From Clostridium sp. CAG:575 (GTDB lineage: Bacteria > Bacillota > Clostridia > TANB77 > CAG-508), in contig FR884563.1 of the NCBI GenBank assembly GCA_000435535.1, positions 1 through 37,994 of the forward strand: a DNA stretch of 37,994 nt, given 5' to 3'. The translations under genes and the position numbers were made by a program. Below the pieces are notes generated by a model. It ran no database searches. It had not been told where the DNA came from and worked only from the letters and a program-made list of their open reading frames with translations. Shown here one piece after another: positions 33,908-37,994 of this stretch (its first letter is position 1; the number at the start of each line of letters is the position of its first letter).

Positions 33908-34175
33908 TCTGTATTCCCCCTTTTTTAGCAATTTCAAAAAAGTAACTCGCCCCTCTTTCTACAACACTCCTAAACATTTCTATTTCTTTTTCACTATAAT
34001 TTCCTTCTTTTTTAACAATATTGTATGAAGGTAATTCAAATATTACCGTATCAAATCCATTATCAGTTGGTCTCTCAAAACAAACAATAAGATATTCTTC
34101 CCCATTTTCTTTTTTTCTCATATCTGAAGAAACAACTAAAGTTCCATCAGAATATGTAACAAATTCATGCATCAT
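33900..34175 (-). CDS. Small partner protein of the DUF4160 gene, unknown family
   Basis: 91 aa from the ATG at 34173-34175, 9 nt after GGGAG; an upstream TTG is too close to the site. It is acidic with alternating beta-strand-like segments (FVTYSDGTLVVSSD, EEYLIVCFERP, DTVIFELPSYNIV) and a C-terminal helix (EKEIEMFRSVVERGASYFFE). Its stop overlaps the DUF4160 GTG, so the two are translationally coupled. DUF4160 genes are often paired with DUF2442 genes; this one does not look like DUF2442, so it may be a different partner type. Function unknown. Confidence 0.65.
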   Translation of the reverse strand: MMHEFVTYSDGTLVVSSDMRKKENGEEYLIVCFERPTDNGFDTVIFELPSYNIVKKEGNYSEKEIEMFRSVVERGASYFFEIAKKGGIQSA

Positions 34176-34285
34176 TACGTTCAACTCCCATCTTTATACA
34201 CTTAGTATATCACATATTTCAAAAAAATGCTATTCATTATACACCTTAGTAACATTTTTTGATATTTTCAATACAAATTACAATA

Positions 34286-36406
34286 TTACTCAACAATTTC
34301 AAAATCAATCTGTCTCAATATTTTATTAGCAGAAATAACTCTAATTTTTACCTTATCACCAATTTTATAAGTCTTATTTGATTTCTCACCTATCAGCCTT
34401 TTTCTCTCTTCATCATAAATAAAATATTCATTTCCGAGATTTTCAAACCTAATTAACCCTTCAACTGTATTCTCTAATTCAACAAATATTCCAAATTGAG
34501 TAACAGAAGAAACAATTCCATCAAACTCCTCTCCAATTTTATCCTGCATAAATTCAGCTTTTTTCATATCTTCGCTATCACGTTCAACTTTTGTAGCAAT
34601 TTTTTCCCTTTCTGAAGAAGTTGCTGCCCTTTGTGTAGCTTTTTCTTTATAGTCCTCTACCCAAGAATCATTTACAACATAATTATCTTCTAAATATTTT
34701 GAAATTATTCTGTGTATAAATAAATCCGGATATCTTCTAATTGGCGATGTAAAATGGCAATAATATTTACTTGCAATTCCAAAATGTCCCTTATTTTCAG
34801 CTTCATACCTTGCTAATTTTAAAGTTCTCAAAATAAATGTTGAAATGACTTTTTCTTCCTCTTTCCCTTTTATCTCTTCTAATATTTTTGATACTTCTGT
34901 TGGATACACTTTGTCATTTACTATTTTTATTTTTAAACCAAAATTGAACAAAAACTTATTCAAATCTTTTATTTTATCAATGTCAGGGTCTTCATGCACA
35001 CGATATATAAAAGGTGCATCTAGCCAATAAAATTTTTCAGCTATTGTCTCATTTGCACTTAGCATAAATTGCTCTATAATTTCATTACTAAAAGATGTTT
35101 CATATTTTCCAATACTTACAACTCTACCATCTTCATCAAGTTCTATTTTGCTTTCTGGTATATCTAAATTCAAATATCCTTGTTCTAGTCTTCTATTTTT
35201 TAATATCGTAGCAAGTTCTTCCATAAGTTCAAAATTTTCAATATATTTTTCATATCTTTTTAAAACTTTTTCGTCTGATTTATCCAATATTTTTTGAACA
35301 TCATGATAATTCATTCTTTCACATACATTAATAATTCCCTTGTATACTTCTGCTGAAACTGTTTTCCCTTCTGGATTTATTTCCATCGAACATGACAATG
35401 TATACCTATCTTGTCCTGCATTTAAACTGCATATTCCATTTGACAACTCTTTGGGTAGCATTGGGATAACTCTATTTAGCATATAAATACTCGTTCCTCT
35501 TATTTGAGCCTCTTTATCTAATAAGCTTCCTTCTCTTACATAATAGCTTACATCTGCAATATGAACATCTAAACGATAATTACCATTTTCCAATTTAATA
35601 ACTCTTACAGCATCATCTAAATCTTTAGCATCTTCACCATCAATTGTAAAAATAATATCTTTTCTGCAATCAATTCTATTTCCTATATCACTTTCATCAA
35701 TTTTTTCCCCATATCTTTTAGCTTCTTTAATTACTTCTTCTGGAAATTCTGATGGCAAACTATATTCTTTTATAAGTGACAACATATCAACACCAGCTTC
35801 ATCTGGTCTGCCTATTATTTCAATAATTTTACCTTCAGCATTTTTCCCATTCTCAGGATATTTTGTAATTTGAACTACAACTTTTTGTCCTTCTTTTGCT
35901 TTAGCAAAATTACTTTTAGAAATAAATATGTCTGTCCCTAAACTTCTATCATCTGGTACAACAAAACCAAAATTTTTACTATTTTGAAATGTTCCAACAA
36001 CTGTATCCCTCTCGTGTTTTAATATTTTTTTTATTTTTCCTTCCGCTCTTTTTGTTCTATCTTTGTCTTCTATGATTTCGACAATTACTCTATCACCATT
36101 CAAAGCATTTAAAGAATTTTCTTTTGATATAAAAATTTCATCTTCTTGATTTTCTATTTTTACAAATCCAAATCCTCTTTGATTTTTCCTGTAAGTTCCT
36201 TCCTCAAAGTTGTCTTCCATCACTCTATATCTATTTTTTCTATTTTTTGTTATTTTATAGTTATCCTCTAATTCTTTTAATATTAAAGTAAATTCTTGAT
36301 ATTCATTTTTTGGAACTCCTAAAATGATAGCCATTTCTTTTGCTTTCATTGGTGTATAATTTTCACTTTTCATAAATTCTAATATAATATCTTCTTTTTT
36401 TAACAT
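34286..36406 (-). CDS. rnr: Ribonuclease R (RNase II family exoribonuclease)
   Basis: Processive 3'-5' exoribonuclease degrading structured RNA and, with tmRNA/SmpB, defective mRNA. The 706 aa contain an N-terminal helical region, cold-shock-type OB domains (about 75-210: RGFGFVKIENQEDEIFISKE, KNFGFVVPDD), the RNB catalytic domain with FTIDGEDAKDLDDAV (metal-binding Asp cluster near 255-266) and DVHIADVSYYV, TSPIRRYPDL near 550, and a C-terminal S1 domain (FDGIVSSVTQFGIFVELENT). secG lies upstream, the common Gram-positive secG-rnr order; smpB, which usually follows, is not seen here. Confidence 0.97.
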   Translation of the reverse strand: MLKKEDIILEFMKSENYTPMKAKEMAIILGVPKNEYQEFTLILKELEDNYKITKNRKNRYRVMEDNFEEGTYRKNQRGFGFVKIENQEDEIFISKENSLNALNGDRVIVEIIEDKDRTKRAEGKIKKILKHERDTVVGTFQNSKNFGFVVPDDRSLGTDIFISKSNFAKAKEGQKVVVQITKYPENGKNAEGKIIEIIGRPDEAGVDMLSLIKEYSLPSEFPEEVIKEAKRYGEKIDESDIGNRIDCRKDIIFTIDGEDAKDLDDAVRVIKLENGNYRLDVHIADVSYYVREGSLLDKEAQIRGTSIYMLNRVIPMLPKELSNGICSLNAGQDRYTLSCSMEINPEGKTVSAEVYKGIINVCERMNYHDVQKILDKSDEKVLKRYEKYIENFELMEELATILKNRRLEQGYLNLDIPESKIELDEDGRVVSIGKYETSFSNEIIEQFMLSANETIAEKFYWLDAPFIYRVHEDPDIDKIKDLNKFLFNFGLKIKIVNDKVYPTEVSKILEEIKGKEEEKVISTFILRTLKLARYEAENKGHFGIASKYYCHFTSPIRRYPDLFIHRIISKYLEDNYVVNDSWVEDYKEKATQRAATSSEREKIATKVERDSEDMKKAEFMQDKIGEEFDGIVSSVTQFGIFVELENTVEGLIRFENLGNEYFIYDEERKRLIGEKSNKTYKIGDKVKIRVISANKILRQIDFEIVE

Positions 36407-36479
36407 TTTATCTTCCCTCTCTTTGGATATTATACCATTTTTATACTATTTCTACAACAAAATGATATATAATTGATAT

Positions 36480-36565
36480 ACAAAAAATAAGTTAAAAACA
36501 TATTGAACCCTAATTATTAAGATTTTTCATTAATAATTAGAGTTCATATTAGTTTCTAACTTATT
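36480..36565 (-). terminator. Terminator between secG and rnr
   Basis: A long nested hairpin: inner stem GAACTCTAATTATTA with TAATAATTAGGGTTC, and outer pairing AATAAGTTA with TAACTTATT. On the minus strand it ends in a T-run. It probably ends the secG transcript, so rnr would need its own promoter. Confidence 0.75.
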
Positions 36566-36573
36566 TTCTCATT

Positions 36574-36822
36574 TTATGCTAAATATAAAATTCCTAATAC
36601 AATTGTTAATACAGCAAATACAATTGATAAAATTATTGTCCATCTTTTTTGTTTTCCTTCTTTTGTTCTACCTTTATTTTTTTCATAGAAATTATTTGTT
36701 GATGAACCTGTTATTGTTGAAGATAATCCTCCATCTTCTTTAGTTTGTATTAATGCTAGTATAATAACTGCTAAAGCTACTACAAAATATATAACTGTTA
36801 ATATTGTTCTAGCTATTTCCAT
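36574..36822 (-). CDS. secG: Preprotein translocase subunit SecG
   Basis: Small membrane subunit of the SecYEG channel. The 82 aa form two TM helices (about 5-25 and 61-80) around a cytoplasmic loop with the family motif LIQTKEDGGLSSTITGSS. RBS AGGGAGGAA precedes the ATG. A promoter is visible at 36866-36894. Confidence 0.93.
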   Translation of the reverse strand: MEIARTILTVIYFVVALAVIILALIQTKEDGGLSSTITGSSTNNFYEKNKGRTKEGKQKRWTIILSIVFAVLTIVLGILYLA

Positions 36823-36865
36823 CTATTATTTCCTCCCTGCAACTTTCGTTTTTATTACTTTCGTT

Positions 36866-36894
36866 ATTCTATCACATATACATTTAAAATGCAA
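36866..36894 (-). promoter_or_regulatory. Promoter of secG
   Basis: On the minus strand TTGCAT (36889-36894), a 17-bp spacer and TAGAAT (36866-36871), 44 bp before the secG start. The leader contains CGAAAGT twice, 8 bp apart. Confidence 0.65.
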
Positions 36895-36920
36895 GTAAGA
36901 ATTTACCTAATTTACATTTT

Positions 36921-37877
36921 TTATTGTTCTATAATTTTATCTATGGAATTTTCTCTCATTTCTTTTATTATTTTACAGCTATTATCTAATTTTTCTTGTT
37001 CTTCTTTACTTAATTCAAGATTTAATAATTCTCTTACTCCATTACTATTTATTATTGCAGGTACACCAATATAAATATCATCTTGACCATATTCTCCATC
37101 TTTCAAATAAGTAGAAACTGTTAATATTGTATTTTCATCATTTATTATTGTTTTTACTAATTTTCTTAATGCCATACCAATTCCATAATAAGTAGCCTTC
37201 TTCTTATTTATTATTTCATAAGCTGCTTGTACCACATCTTTATGAATTTTATCTAAATCTTCAAGTGGATATCCATTATCTTTCATCACATCTTTCATTC
37301 TTTTGCAGCCAACATAAGCGTGATCCCATGGAACAAAAGATGAATCTCCATGTTCACCCATTATATAGGCATGAATATTTTTACTAGACACCTTTAAATA
37401 ATCAGAAACTAAATAACGTAATCTAGCTGTATCTAATACTGTACCTGAACCAATAACTTTATTCTTTGGTAGACCTGAAACTTTTGCAACTACATATGTC
37501 ATTAAATCTACTGGATTACTTGCAACAACAATAATTCCATCAAACCCACTAGCCATTATATTTTGTGTAATTCCCTTCATTATTTTTGTATTTGTTTCTG
37601 CAAGTTCTAATCTTGTTTGACCAGGTTTTTGTGCAATTCCTGCTGTAATAACAACAACTTGTGCATCTTTACATTCATCATAATCTCCAGCTTTTATTAT
37701 CATTTTTTGTGGTGCAAATGGTAATCCATGTGATAAATCCATTTCTTCTCCTATTGTCTTATCTTTATCTATATCAATTAAAATAAGCTCACTTACTCCT
37801 CCTCTATTTAATATAGAATATGCCATACTCATTCCTACAAAACCTGTTCCTACTAATACTACTTTCCCATTTTTCAT
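36921..37877 (-). CDS. ldh: L-lactate dehydrogenase
   Basis: NADH-dependent reduction of pyruvate to L-lactate, a fermentation end reaction competing with PflB. The 318 aa contain the Rossmann motif VVLVGTGFVGMSMAYSIL at about 6-23, the NAD-preferring acidic residues LIDIDKDK, the active-site loop GIAQKPGQTRLEL with the substrate Arg, IGSGTVLDTARLRYLVSDYL, and the catalytic His in MGEHGDSSFVPW. RBS AGGGAGG precedes the ATG. The remaining sequence to the window end (37878-37994) is AT-rich; I see no further gene in it. Confidence 0.96.
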   Translation of the reverse strand: MKNGKVVLVGTGFVGMSMAYSILNRGGVSELILIDIDKDKTIGEEMDLSHGLPFAPQKMIIKAGDYDECKDAQVVVITAGIAQKPGQTRLELAETNTKIMKGITQNIMASGFDGIIVVASNPVDLMTYVVAKVSGLPKNKVIGSGTVLDTARLRYLVSDYLKVSSKNIHAYIMGEHGDSSFVPWDHAYVGCKRMKDVMKDNGYPLEDLDKIHKDVVQAAYEIINKKKATYYGIGMALRKLVKTIINDENTILTVSTYLKDGEYGQDDIYIGVPAIINSNGVRELLNLELSKEEQEKLDNSCKIIKEMRENSIDKIIEQ

Positions 37878-37994
37878 TATTAAATCCTCCCTTTACAAAA
37901 ATGTTCAAATTGCAATGAATAGTTTTATCTTTTTTAATTTTATTTTTATATTCTTTCCAATTTTACCAACTTTTATTATAACACTATTTTTTAT

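Overview
The window is a very AT-rich chromosome segment from a low-GC, spore-forming, fermentative Firmicute, most likely an uncultured gut Clostridia lineage. The evidence is a dcw cell-wall/division cluster with mraZ at its head and a DNPR-type (meso-DAP) MurE, a PASTA-containing SpoVD/FtsI-type transpeptidase, a gerKA-KB-KC spore-germinant-receptor operon, pyruvate formate-lyase with its activase, and L-lactate dehydrogenase. No 16S, tRNA or CRISPR was seen, so the species cannot be named.

Layout. 1-16.8 kb, mostly minus strand, is a dcw cluster read right to left: mraZ, rsmH, ftsL-like, spoVD/pbp, murE, mraY, ftsW. It is interrupted twice: between ftsL and pbp by a carbohydrate block (GT2 glycosyltransferase, GH3-HAD fusion enzyme, ROK kinase-like protein), and between pbp and murE by a secreted nuclease, a large palindromic element and two orphan genes, one a putative zinc peptidase. 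17.5-21.2 kb (plus strand) holds an XRE regulator, pflB and pflA. 21.2-24.4 kb holds an orphan gene and two decaying or recoded surface-protein genes. 24.4-28.7 kb (minus) holds a winged-helix protein, an S1 protein, PlsC, a P-loop/Asp23-like ATPase and a membrane-anchored transglutaminase-like protein. 29.3-33.6 kb (plus) is the germination operon with a small two-TM fourth gene. 33.6-37.9 kb (minus) holds a DUF4160 pair, rnr, secG and ldh.

Two signals stand out. (1) Five genes (ftsW, rsmH, gerKC, a DUF4160 gene and a surface-protein gene) are each broken by one extra base. In every case the zero-frame codon at the break is CGG, and skipping its C restores the family sequence with a glycine (GGN). 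By eye I found no in-frame CGG in the other recognisable housekeeping genes; the only intact genes carrying one are the GT2 gene, the ROK gene and one orphan. This suggests +1 frameshifting or quadruplet (CGGN to Gly) decoding at CGG, or a very peculiar assembly error; two of the affected genes are normally essential. (2) Three copies of a 405-461 bp palindromic element, with a 40-nt identical centre, have arms that differ between copies but stay complementary within each copy; one copy has 132-bp perfect arms. It is not a known repeat family to me.
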